64,000 bases of DNA from Enterococcus sp. 9D6_DIV0238 (GTDB lineage: Bacteria; Bacillota; Bacilli; Lactobacillales; Enterococcaceae). How positions within the stretch are numbered: the first letter of the stretch is position 1; the number at the start of each line of letters is the position of its first letter. Made by a program: the position numbers and the translations under genes. This document shows, in pieces, positions 26,982 to 35,881 of this stretch. The DNA is taken from contig NZ_CP147246.1 in NCBI RefSeq assembly GCF_002174455.2, positions 1,453,501-1,517,500 of the forward strand. The letters run 5' to 3'. The notes under the pieces were generated by a model that did not search any database, was not told where the DNA came from, and worked only from the letters and a program-made list of their open reading frames with translations.

Positions 26982-28817
26982 TTACGATTGAAGATCATAG
27001 ATAGGGGTCAAAATAAGTTGTTGTCCTTCCGTCAAGAAGTATTGATCTAGGTCATTCCACTCTTTTAATGACCAGACAGAAACACCTGTTTTTTTAGAGA
27101 TGCTTGCTAATGTGTCTCCTTTTTTCACTTCATAGGTTTCTTTCGTCTTCTTACGTGTTGCACTTACTTGATAATCTTTCGCATCTTTTTTCGCTGAAGT
27201 ATCTGTTGTTTCTTTTGTTGCATTTTTTTCTTTTTTAGCAGTTTCTTTTGTTGTTGTCTCTTTAGTAGTCGTTGTTTTCGTTGATTTGGCTACTTGTTTC
27301 TCTGATGATTGTGTCGTCTCTTTACCTGCAAAAGCAGTAGATAACTTTTGTACCATATCTAATGAACGGTCTACAGCATCCTCTTTGACTACAACAGTTG
27401 TTTTTTCTTCTTGTTTTGGAATGCTTAACTTTTGGCCGATAAACAACATACGTCGATCCAATTGATTTTTATCAAGGATCGCTAAGGTAGAAATATTGTA
27501 AAGTTCACTGATTGACTTCAGAGACTCTCCTTTTTCTACGATATGCGTTATGTACTCGATATTTTGATCAGCTTTATCATTTTGTTTTTCCAATTTATCA
27601 AAAGAAGTATTTAATGAAATCTTCTTCGCTTTTTTCGTTTTCTTGTTCTCTTTTAATGTGTCGTATTGGGTCAGATTATACGCATCGATCAAACCATTTA
27701 GTTTTGCATTATAGCTTGTATCTGTTGCATAACGACCTGTCAGAAATTTCGTTGCGTCTTTATACGATTTCGTATTCGTTTTCCAAGTACCACTATAAAA
27801 AGAGTTATTAAAATCAGTGCCGCCTCTGATCAGCTTCACGTAGTCTTCTAATGATTCTTTGTACGATGGGTACTTTCTGAAGTCTGAACGAATCGTAAAC
27901 ATACTACCAGAACCGTCATCTTCACTTGTCAGAAAGTTTGCACTTTGCCCTTTATAACTACCTTTGATCCCAAATAAGTTATAATTCGGAGCTGAAGCCA
28001 ATGCACTGTTCCCAGATGCACTTTCCAAAATGGCCTGTGCGATCATGACTGAGGCATACACATTGTTTTCACCAGCAATCTGACGAGCATCCTCACCGAT
28101 CACTTCGACAAAACTCTTAGTTGTCAAATTAGGACTAATATGGAATACCTGATCTGATCCAGCTGGACTTGCACCTGACGTTGTACTGCCTATTGAAACA
28201 TTATTCGTTGGCGGCGTAGTAATTGGCTGCTGCGGTCCTTGGATCGGCTGCTGCGGCTGCACAGGTGTTGGTGCTGGTGTACTTGGTTTCGGAGCCGGTT
28301 TTGGTTTACTTGGCTGCGGTTTTGGTTTTGGCTTTGGTTTCGACGGAGTTGTAGTTGAGCTTGTTGTACCTGTGCTTGAACTAGTACTTGAAGTCGAACC
28401 TGTACTTGATGTTGAGCTATCGCTACTCGAAGTTGAATCACTTGTCGATGAATCTGTTGTACTTGTAGAGTCTGTTGTACTTGTAGAGTCTGTTGTCTCT
28501 TGTGTTGAACTCGACTCATCTGTTGTAGACGAGTCTGTTGTACTTTCTTCTACAGTTTCGTCCGTTGACTCACTGCTGCTTTCTTGCGTAGAAGAACTTG
28601 TTGCGATTCCTTCTACTGTACTTTCTGTTGGTTCATATTCACTCGTTGAAGATAAAATTGCTACGTCTTCTTGTTCTTCCGATCCTGCAGTTACATGATC
28701 TTCTGATTCTTTAGCAACAATTGGTTGAACATCATTAACAGAAAGGACAGCAGTTGAAGTAAGCAACCCAACACTTAATACGCGCATTTTTTTACTGTTT
28801 AGATTTCTTTTTTTCAT
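26982..28817 (-). CDS. Autolysin: GH73 glucosaminidase with two LysM domains
   Basis: A 611-residue secreted protein. Signal peptide about 1-35; a Ser/Thr-rich region (about 45-165); a Pro/Lys-rich stretch (about 165-205); the GH73 domain (about 235-395) with catalytic Glu in MIAQAILESASGNSALASAP and YNLFGIKGSYKGQS; LysM 1 (about 425-470, HIVEKGESLKSISELYN); a Thr/Lys-rich linker; LysM 2 (about 565-608, YEVKKGDTLASISKKTG). It would cleave the glycan strand after N-acetylglucosamine. Compared with E. faecalis AtlA, which carries several LysM copies in a row, only two separated copies are present. It is the middle gene of a three-gene operon. Confidence 0.9.
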   Translation of the reverse strand: MKKRNLNSKKMRVLSVGLLTSTAVLSVNDVQPIVAKESEDHVTAGSEEQEDVAILSSTSEYEPTESTVEGIATSSSTQESSSESTDETVEESTTDSSTTDESSSTQETTDSTSTTDSTSTTDSSTSDSTSSSDSSTSSTGSTSSTSSSTGTTSSTTTPSKPKPKPKPQPSKPKPAPKPSTPAPTPVQPQQPIQGPQQPITTPPTNNVSIGSTTSGASPAGSDQVFHISPNLTTKSFVEVIGEDARQIAGENNVYASVMIAQAILESASGNSALASAPNYNLFGIKGSYKGQSANFLTSEDDGSGSMFTIRSDFRKYPSYKESLEDYVKLIRGGTDFNNSFYSGTWKTNTKSYKDATKFLTGRYATDTSYNAKLNGLIDAYNLTQYDTLKENKKTKKAKKISLNTSFDKLEKQNDKADQNIEYITHIVEKGESLKSISELYNISTLAILDKNQLDRRMLFIGQKLSIPKQEEKTTVVVKEDAVDRSLDMVQKLSTAFAGKETTQSSEKQVAKSTKTTTTKETTTKETAKKEKNATKETTDTSAKKDAKDYQVSATRKKTKETYEVKKGDTLASISKKTGVSVWSLKEWNDLDQYFLTEGQQLILTPIYDLQS

Positions 28818-28835
28818 TTTGTGTCCTCTCTTTTC

Positions 28836-30032
28836 TTATTGGTATGGATCTTCTTTTACTAAATTGATGATTTGATTGAAGGCTTGCTCAGATTCTTCCT
28901 TCACATCTTTAATACGTTTGTAGTAGTTTTGGTATTCTTGCTCTGCACGTTCCAAACGTTTTAAAACTCCAGCTTTTCGCTTAGTTTCTTCATTGATCAT
29001 TTGTGCTCTTTGATTTGCCTGATTAATAATTTCTTTGGCTTGTTTTTTCGCTTCAAGTAACACTTCGCCAATGTCTTCTTTCGATAGTTGGTTATCAACA
29101 TCGATCGTTTTTTGAGCTAATTGACGTTTCGTCGCTTCCAGTTCCTGACGAACTTTCGCTAGCTCTTCATAGGTAGCTGAATCAGTTGGTGTATCAGAAG
29201 CCATGATCACGATCCGATCTTCTGAAAGCTTATCGATTTCTTCTTGTTTCGCTAATAATTCTTGCTCATACTGACGAACTTTATTTGCAAAACGCTCTGC
29301 CTTTTTACGATTTAGGTCATTCTCATCAATTTGGCGGTTGCTTTCACGTAACAAGCTGTTGTATTTACTTTTTACTTGCTCCAATTCAGCCATACGCGCA
29401 TCGTAATCTTTCGGCACAGCTTGAACCATTGATAATTCATTTTCTAATGACTCATTTACTTGCTGAGCAGATTCAACTTCACTTTGTAATTGCGTATTTT
29501 CTCTCTTACTCTTACGCAACTCAGCTTTCAATTCACGAAGTTCATTTTGAAGCTGCAGATTTTCTTCTTGAAGCTCTTCCAACTCTTCATCGTCGATCAC
29601 TTCATTAACAGGTGGTCTTTTTTTCGTTGGCTTAGCTTTTCTAGGCGCTGATGCCACTGGTGCTGCTTTTTTCTTTTTTAAAGAGAATAATGAACGTGGT
29701 TCATCTTCGTCATCATCATAATCTTCATCGTCATCGTAGTCGTCATAATCTTCGTCGTCATCGTAGTCGTCATCGTAGTCGTCATCATCATAATCTTCAT
29801 CATCATAATCTTCATCATCATAATCTTCATCATCATAATCTTCATCATCATCGTAGTCGTCGTCATCATCATCGTCATAATCTTCGTCGTCATCGTAGTC
29901 ATCATCATCGTAATCTTCGTCATCATCGTAGTCATCATCATCATAATCTTCGTCATCGTAATCTTCGTCGTCATATTCATCGTAATCTTCATATTTTTTT
30001 CTTTTTTTACCTTTACCAAAAATCTTTAGCAT
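28836..30032 (-). CDS. Asp/Tyr-rich coiled-coil protein, first gene of the envelope operon
   Basis: A 398-residue cytoplasmic protein. Residues 1-13 are basic (MLKIFGKGKKRKK); about 14-115 are almost only Asp, Tyr and Glu in DDEDYDDDDYDDD-like repeats; 120-145 are basic and Pro/Ala-rich; 150-395 form a long coiled coil (ELEELQEENLQLQNELRELK). The tail KKQAKEIINQANQRAQMINE resembles the C-terminal helix of DivIVA/GpsB-type and other division coiled-coil proteins, but the N-terminal DivIVA motif is absent. GGAGG lies 10 nt before the ATG. The acidic repeat is encoded by a GAT/GAC/TAT tract prone to length change. Confidence 0.75.
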   Translation of the reverse strand: MLKIFGKGKKRKKYEDYDEYDDEDYDDEDYDDDDYDDDEDYDDDDYDDDEDYDDDDDDDYDDDEDYDDEDYDDEDYDDEDYDDDDYDDDYDDDEDYDDYDDDEDYDDDEDEPRSLFSLKKKKAAPVASAPRKAKPTKKRPPVNEVIDDEELEELQEENLQLQNELRELKAELRKSKRENTQLQSEVESAQQVNESLENELSMVQAVPKDYDARMAELEQVKSKYNSLLRESNRQIDENDLNRKKAERFANKVRQYEQELLAKQEEIDKLSEDRIVIMASDTPTDSATYEELAKVRQELEATKRQLAQKTIDVDNQLSKEDIGEVLLEAKKQAKEIINQANQRAQMINEETKRKAGVLKRLERAEQEYQNYYKRIKDVKEESEQAFNQIINLVKEDPYQ

Positions 30033-30129
30033 ATGCTCACTTCCTCCTAAAAATTGGGACTATTCTTTTGATTATTTTTATTTTCTAAAGTCAAACGTCT
30101 AAGTAAATTATGTGGTTGTCTATATATGT

Positions 30130-30157
30130 AATATAACGACAGTACGGTAGTTTTCAA
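30130..30157 (-). promoter_or_regulatory. Probable promoter of the envelope operon
   Basis: Minus strand TTGAAA (30152-30157), 16-bp spacer, TATATT (30130-30135), about 100 bp upstream of the first gene. Confidence 0.5.
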
Positions 30158-30631
30158 TTTTATAAAAATAACCAAATTCACTTTTGATTCAAATCATATG
30201 TGCGCTCTTCACTTATTCTCCTCATAGCTCTACTAACTAAACATAATAATTGAATATTTCATTTCTATTCTCCTCTTATAAATAATTAGGCTATTCGCTA
30301 TTTTACCCATAAAAATTCTACCTACCTTTCTCTATTTTATCAGATAACTCCCAAACAAACAAACCGAATTGAGGCTTTATTCTTATTTTTCCATTACTAT
30401 TTTTCACAAATAATACCATTGAAAAAAACGAAATATAATAACAGGCTAAATTGTTGTTTTTTTATCATTTTCACATTCAATTAAATACTCACAAAAAAAA
30501 TAAATCAAATTATCAGGGATTATCAAAAAAGACAATCATTTTGTCTATTTGCAATTGTCTGAACAACTCTCAGCACATCAAAAATGTTTTATTTATCAAC
30601 GTTTTCACTCTTAAACAAAAGGATGATCAAA
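30158..30631. other. A/T-rich gene-free stretch
   Basis: Only short ORFs without ribosome sites are present, and base composition is strongly A/T. I see no further regulatory structure that I can support. Confidence 0.5.
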
Positions 30632-30673
30632 AAAAGGAATGGTCTCTCAGATAATAAAGAAACCATTCCTTTT
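30632..30673 (-). terminator. Terminator of the WxL operon
   Basis: AAAAGGAATGGT (30632-30643) pairs with ACCATTCCTTTT (30662-30673); on the minus strand the stem ends in a T run. It lies about 145 nt past the last lipoprotein gene. Confidence 0.85.
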
Positions 30674-30816
30674 GAGCGCTACTTTTTTTAACACATCTCA
30701 TGCATATAAAAAAGGAACATTTTTATTTGTTATTAATTTGAAATCCGACAGAAATATGAGGAATCGTAAAACAATATTTCTACTTTGTTTTTTCACAAAA
30801 AAATCATATTTACAGA

Positions 30817-31551
30817 CTACTTTTCAGTATAATCCTTCACAAAAACTCGAATCGCACTTAAGGTTCCATTGCTGTCAAAATCCATTCCGATATTTCTAGC
30901 CACAGTGTTATCTTCTTTTGCTTGTTTCAATGAATTTTCGACTTTCAATTTTTTACCAGCTATTTCTTCTGCCGGTTTGTCTATATTCTTATTGAAGGTA
31001 TCGATTTTTTCTTTAAGATCCTCTAACTTGGTCAATGCTGCCAATTTTTCAAGAGCTTCTTTAGGTTCATTAAGATAAACCTTGCCTTCGCCAGGATAAT
31101 TGAAAATCATGATATCTTGCGAACTCAACCATACCAATTTTTTTTCAGGATCAAACTCATAAATTATTTCAACAGTTGCATATGAATAGTATTTTCCATC
31201 TTGCTTATTCTTGTATGAGTACGTACCATGCATTGTCAACGTATTCCCTTTAGCTACTACAGAATAAACTGGTTTTTCTTTACTATTTTCTGTCGTTTGT
31301 AAGGTTTCTTCTAGGATCGGCAGTGCTGATGTGTATAATTCTGGAAGTGTTACTGCAAACTTTTCTTCCATTCGTTCTTGTGCTTCTTTTTCGCTTATAT
31401 CAAGATACTCGAATTTTCCAAAACCTTTTTCCTGTGTTTTTTGCCAAACAACTGCTCGATCTGCTTTATTCAACGTAGTTGTTTCTTTTTTACTACATCC
31501 AACGATCAAGAAGACACAGGCTAAAATCAGGAATGTTATTTTCTTATTCAC
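30817..31551 (-). CDS. Lipoprotein of unknown function (WxL locus, last gene)
   Basis: A 244-residue lipoprotein with signal peptide and lipobox FLIVGCSKK. The mature part is Lys/Glu-rich, mixed alpha/beta, with a strand-rich centre (GNTLTMHGTYSYKNKQDGKY). I do not recognise a family. It is 32 nt after another lipoprotein gene and ends the long minus-strand locus, 145 nt before the terminator. Location predicts an outer-membrane-leaflet position facing the wall. Confidence 0.75.
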   Translation of the reverse strand: MNKKITFLILACVFLIVGCSKKETTTLNKADRAVVWQKTQEKGFGKFEYLDISEKEAQERMEEKFAVTLPELYTSALPILEETLQTTENSKEKPVYSVVAKGNTLTMHGTYSYKNKQDGKYYSYATVEIIYEFDPEKKLVWLSSQDIMIFNYPGEGKVYLNEPKEALEKLAALTKLEDLKEKIDTFNKNIDKPAEEIAGKKLKVENSLKQAKEDNTVARNIGMDFDSNGTLSAIRVFVKDYTEK

Positions 31552-31583
31552 TTTCCTTTTTTCCTCCTATTTTAAATATTCAG

Positions 31584-32564
31584 TTATTTTAATAAATCGA
31601 GATCTAAAATAACTGGGTCTTGGTTAGGGAAATCCTCTGCATTGAACGTCAGAATCACGTCTCCAGTTGTTTGTTTTAACTTATAGACTAGTACAGTTTC
31701 TACAGATTCTTCTTTCTCTAACTGATCTTTTTGATGCTGTTCTAATAACCCCAACGCTGAATTTCTTTCGTTTTCAGGCAATATGGTCTCTGTTAGCAGT
31801 TGTTTTTTTTGTTTTACTGCAACAACCTCTTTTAATGAATCGGCAGAGATCTTTTCTTCAGCTAAGTTTGTCATTTCATAGCGAATAACTAATAGTGTTT
31901 CTTCATTTTGATCCGCTACTTTTCTAAAGCCTTTGATTTCAAATGCTACTTTATCATTTTTAACCGTTACACTGTCACTCTCTGAGATTGGCTCGGAACT
32001 TTCTTCCTTCTCTTGCTCTTCAAGCGTTTCATCTATTTTTATTTCTTTCAATGATCGTGTTGACTGATCGATAATTTTTGAACGCGCTTCATAATTACTG
32101 TCATCTGCTGAATAATATACTAACTGAACAAAACCATTTTTAGTTTCAACATAATAGATGTGCGCCCAGACATCTTTTTCCTTGAATCTTGTGAATACAG
32201 TGTATTTGTACGCTGGATGATCATTTAGCTTAAATTCTTTCATATAGACATCTTCAGGATCATCATAGCCATAGGTCTTAGCCACCTGTTTACGAGTCTT
32301 AGCTCCAAAGTCCTTCAAATCTAATACATCTTTTCTTGTTGTACTGATAAACATCACAGAATTGCTCTTTTTATCCTTGGCGGCAAACACTGCATTTTGA
32401 CCATATTTATCTTGAGGTTCTGATTCTTTTTCCCATGATGATGGTAATTGAAGTGAATAAGTAATTCCCCGATCAGAAAATGTTTGTTTTTCCTCTGATA
32501 ATTTAGTTGTACAGCCTGTGAAGACAAGCAGTAACCCAAGAAGCATCATGATTTTTCGTTTCAT
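31584..32564 (-). CDS. Lipoprotein with PsbP-like N-terminus and DUF5067-like C-terminus
   Basis: A 326-residue lipoprotein, lipobox LVFTGCTT. Residues about 25-165 look like a PsbP/Mog1-type fold (YSLQLPSSWEKESEPQDKYG, AHIYYVETKNGFVQLVYYSA); an acidic linker follows (EEQEKEESSEPISESDS); residues about 205-320 resemble the DUF5067 domain (VAFEIKGFRKVADQNEETLL, VIRYEMTNLAEEKISADSL). Function unknown. It begins 4 nt after the YfhO gene, so it is translationally close and part of the operon. Confidence 0.75.
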   Translation of the reverse strand: MKRKIMMLLGLLLVFTGCTTKLSEEKQTFSDRGITYSLQLPSSWEKESEPQDKYGQNAVFAAKDKKSNSVMFISTTRKDVLDLKDFGAKTRKQVAKTYGYDDPEDVYMKEFKLNDHPAYKYTVFTRFKEKDVWAHIYYVETKNGFVQLVYYSADDSNYEARSKIIDQSTRSLKEIKIDETLEEQEKEESSEPISESDSVTVKNDKVAFEIKGFRKVADQNEETLLVIRYEMTNLAEEKISADSLKEVVAVKQKKQLLTETILPENERNSALGLLEQHQKDQLEKEESVETVLVYKLKQTTGDVILTFNAEDFPNQDPVILDLDLLK

Positions 32565-32568
32565 ATTT

Positions 32569-35163
32569 TTATTCTCCTTTCGCTGCTTGTCTTTTCAACC
32601 AGAATAAATATAGTAAAAATGCAACTATACTAAACGCAAACAAGCTAATACCGACAGTAAAGCCTTGAGGTAAAAAGACAAATTCCACGGTGTGTTTCCC
32701 TTTTGAAACCGGTAATGTCAAAAACGCTTCTTTGAATGTTGGGATCTCAACTTTTTTTCCATCAATATATGCTCTCCAACCTTTATCATATGGAATAGTT
32801 GTCCAAATCACTTGGTCTTCTTTTAAATCGACACTCGCACTTGCTTTACGTCCACTAACATCAAAATCTACCCCATTCTTTTTGATTTTATCTAGCGAGG
32901 TTTCAAAACGGTCAACATTTAGCAGCGCAACATCAGGTTGATAGAGACTGATTTGGGCTTGGGAGGAATCGAAGCTAGCTTTAACTTTTATAGTCTCTGC
33001 CTCTTGATAGTATCCAAGATTATAGTATTGTCCAGATTCAATAATACTGTTTTTCCTTGAAGTACCATTCACTTCAAGAGTAATATCTGTTTTAGCCATC
33101 ATGCTTTGGTCTGCCGCTACTAAGCTTAAATAAGCTTGTGTTTTAGCAGGTATTTCAACCGTCCAAGTGATGGATGAAAGCTGAGCAATATTTTCTTTGC
33201 CATAAGTCAAACTATCATCATTTGATTCCAAAGTAAGATTTTCTAGCTTGTCCTCTTTAACATTCCCAAAACTAAATAAATCCTCTTCCATACCTGAAAG
33301 ATGTTTGATCAGTTCAGTCTGATTGTTTACAGCATTTGGTTCATAAATCTCTTTGTCTGTAAGTACTCCTAATGGAAGCGTATTTTTATTCTCATATAAA
33401 TTGTATTTTCCTTTAGTAGCAATTTTTTCAAACCCATATTTATTAATATCTTCTTGTTTAGAAAGATTGTATTTGATCCCTAAGAGCGAATCCATGATCA
33501 AAGTATTATTTACATAGGCAATGTTCAAGTTACTTCCTGTGGAACGAAACCCAAGATTATTAAGATAACTGGATGAATGGCGATTTCTAATTGAAGAAAA
33601 CATCGTGACACCGCTATATCCATAATTAAAGCTGTCATTTCGCGAAATAGAATCCATATTTTCCATTCGGTAAAAATCATCATTTTCACGCTTCGTCTTT
33701 TCCACTAATGTTTCGATGTCTTCATAATGACCATCATAAACGCTTCGTCCAGCATATCCCCAATCTTCTTTGATGCCCTCAAGCATAACTTTGGTATTGA
33801 AACCTGCTTCTGCCACCATGACTACTGCAAGAATAATAGGCAATACTTTTTTTAGTTTATTTCCCTTGTAGATAAGTAATAAAATCAAGTAGGAAACGAG
33901 CAAGAGAATCGTAATAATAAACGAGATTGGCTGAATATAATCATATCGTTGCCTATTCGCAAAAAAATAAGTCGCTAGAAACACTGCTAATAGTAAAAGA
34001 ATGATATTGATGATTTTTTCTACATCAGACTTCTCGATCTGTTCAATACTGTATCCAGCAAGCAGAATAACTAAAAAAGAAAAAAGGAAACTAAATCTGT
34101 ATAAAAACATGTTAGGCGCGTGAAATCCATGCCAAAATAGGTTTAAATTTGAAATGTAAACACTAGCAATCAAGAGAACAAACAAGCTTCCGTATAAAAG
34201 CTTATTGCGTAATGGAATTTTCTTATCAACAAAATAGTACAAACAAAAAATCAGAGGCAATAAACCAATATAAACGAAAGGAGCACTGCCAAACTTGCTC
34301 GTATCATAAATACCCGCCATTGATTTAGTCACTAAATCCCAAGCTCCAGTATCTGGTTGCCAAAAGCGACTAAAATCACTCAAGCTCTCTCCATTATTTT
34401 TCAAATCCAATACTGTTGGTAAGATCGTGACCATCGAAGCTCCTCCGGCTAAAAACGAAGGGACCAAATAATTGATGATACTTTTTCTATATCGTTTAAA
34501 ATCGGTCATTAAACGAACACAATAATACATGAAGCTAAAAACACCGATCATAAAGGCCATATAAAAATTAGAAAGAAACAGTAACAAGTAACTAATGAAT
34601 AACAGAACCGGTTTTCCTTTATCCATGATTCTATTGATGCCTAAGATGATCAGTGGTAAGTAGACAAATGCATCCAGCCACATGATCACTTCTGAATATG
34701 CTGTTGCGTAAGCCATCAATGCGTAAGCCGTACTAAACGATACGTGTAGCCATTTAGAAAATTTGAAGGTTTGAGTCGAAAAAAACCAAAAAGCAGCACC
34801 CATTGCGCCAAACTTGATCAAAGTAATAAAATACAATGCTTCCGGCATTGCCTGATTATCAAAAAAGAAAACAAGCGGCGTAAAAATCCCATTTAGATAA
34901 TAGGCCGAAAAAGCCCAATAGTTTAACCCTAGAGAGCCATACCATGTATAAAATATATTTTGTTTTCCATGTAAAACATTATTAAAACTCGCATGGAAGT
35001 TCGAATACTGACTAAAACTATCACTCGCCATGACTGTACGTTCACTGCCAGGATAAATACCAATCAGAAAATAGCTTAAAGTCATCAAGGCGATTGGAAT
35101 TATAATACTTAGCAAAAGGTATATGCCGTTTTCCCGTATCCATCTCGTTACTTTGTTCTTCAT
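32569..35163 (-). CDS. YfhO-family multi-pass membrane protein
   Basis: An 864-residue membrane protein. About 12-14 hydrophobic helices fill residues 1-480 (SYFLIGIYPGSERTVMASDS at the first extracellular loop, a feature of YfhO), followed by an extracellular region (about 490-835) and a last helix ending LYLFWLKRQAAKGE. YfhO-type proteins act in glycosylation of lipoteichoic or wall polymers by transferring sugars from lipid carriers outside the membrane. The start at 35163 follows AAGTGAGG. Its place in a WxL operon, directly after two signal peptidase genes, suggests a role in decorating or anchoring the exported proteins; that is inference. Confidence 0.88.
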   Translation of the reverse strand: MKNKVTRWIRENGIYLLLSIIIPIALMTLSYFLIGIYPGSERTVMASDSFSQYSNFHASFNNVLHGKQNIFYTWYGSLGLNYWAFSAYYLNGIFTPLVFFFDNQAMPEALYFITLIKFGAMGAAFWFFSTQTFKFSKWLHVSFSTAYALMAYATAYSEVIMWLDAFVYLPLIILGINRIMDKGKPVLLFISYLLLFLSNFYMAFMIGVFSFMYYCVRLMTDFKRYRKSIINYLVPSFLAGGASMVTILPTVLDLKNNGESLSDFSRFWQPDTGAWDLVTKSMAGIYDTSKFGSAPFVYIGLLPLIFCLYYFVDKKIPLRNKLLYGSLFVLLIASVYISNLNLFWHGFHAPNMFLYRFSFLFSFLVILLAGYSIEQIEKSDVEKIINIILLLLAVFLATYFFANRQRYDYIQPISFIITILLLVSYLILLLIYKGNKLKKVLPIILAVVMVAEAGFNTKVMLEGIKEDWGYAGRSVYDGHYEDIETLVEKTKRENDDFYRMENMDSISRNDSFNYGYSGVTMFSSIRNRHSSSYLNNLGFRSTGSNLNIAYVNNTLIMDSLLGIKYNLSKQEDINKYGFEKIATKGKYNLYENKNTLPLGVLTDKEIYEPNAVNNQTELIKHLSGMEEDLFSFGNVKEDKLENLTLESNDDSLTYGKENIAQLSSITWTVEIPAKTQAYLSLVAADQSMMAKTDITLEVNGTSRKNSIIESGQYYNLGYYQEAETIKVKASFDSSQAQISLYQPDVALLNVDRFETSLDKIKKNGVDFDVSGRKASASVDLKEDQVIWTTIPYDKGWRAYIDGKKVEIPTFKEAFLTLPVSKGKHTVEFVFLPQGFTVGISLFAFSIVAFLLYLFWLKRQAAKGE

Positions 35164-35188
35164 ATTTACCTCACTTAAATTGTTTATT

Positions 35189-35833
35189 TTATCGAACATA
35201 CCCAAATTTATTCAATGGATAATATCTAAATGAAACGACACCTTCGATCTGATCACTCTCTATCAGCCCCATCATTCGGCTGTCTGTCGAATGATTACGA
35301 TTATCTCCAAGTAAAAAATACTTATTTTTAGGGATTTTTGTTAAACCAGATAATTGCTTCATTACTTCAACTGAGACGTTGATTTTGATCGTACCATCTG
35401 GTAAATCTATCGCTCTTTTGTCAGTGTTACTGTCTGGCGATTTTACTCCCTCTTTCATTTGATGGTTAATAAACAGTTTGTTTTCTTCCAGCCAGATTGC
35501 ATCTCCCGGCATACCGACAACCCTTTTTACATAAGAGTCCTTCGGCTTTTCTTTTGGTGAAAAAGTTACGATATCTAATCGAGAAGGTTTTTCGGTTTTC
35601 CTCACAAAGATTCGGTCGTTATTCGCAAAAGTAGGAGCCATAGATACTCCGTCTACTCTGTGTGTCCTTACAAAAACAAAAAAGAGAACACAGCCAAGGA
35701 CTACACAAACCATAAGTATCCTCTTCACGATTGTGAATGTACGCATTAGCTTTTGATATTTTTCAACTATTTGTTGTGTTTCATTCGATTTTTTTTTGAG
35801 CATGGGTAGGTTATCTATATTTTTTTTGGTCAT
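35189..35833 (-). CDS. Signal peptidase I (catalytically intact)
   Basis: A 214-residue membrane-anchored protease. One transmembrane helix (about 37-56); catalytic Ser64 in DGVSMAPTF and general base Lys103 in YVKRVVGMPGD; box E GDNRNHSTDSR near residues 178-188. It would remove signal peptides outside the membrane. It lies next to a second, mutated homologue (35882-36688) and inside the WxL locus, suggesting it serves that locus rather than general secretion. Confidence 0.92.
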   Translation of the reverse strand: MTKKNIDNLPMLKKKSNETQQIVEKYQKLMRTFTIVKRILMVCVVLGCVLFFVFVRTHRVDGVSMAPTFANNDRIFVRKTEKPSRLDIVTFSPKEKPKDSYVKRVVGMPGDAIWLEENKLFINHQMKEGVKSPDSNTDKRAIDLPDGTIKINVSVEVMKQLSGLTKIPKNKYFLLGDNRNHSTDSRMMGLIESDQIEGVVSFRYYPLNKFGYVR

Positions 35834-35881
35834 CTTTTGGCTCTTTCCTTTATTATTTCTTGAAACTGCTATCTACATCGA

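Noticed and set aside
28190..28698. ORFs on both strands over the Ser/Thr-rich part of the autolysin gene
   Set aside because: Low-complexity shadows of the real reading frame, without ribosome sites.
29690..29995. A CRISPR-like array suggested by short regular repeats
   Set aside because: The repeats are in-frame Asp/Tyr codons without spacers of unique sequence, and no cas genes are present.
29651..30088. A 145-codon plus-strand ORF rich in His and Arg
   Set aside because: It is the antisense reading of the Asp/Tyr codon tract; the low-complexity repeat keeps several frames open.
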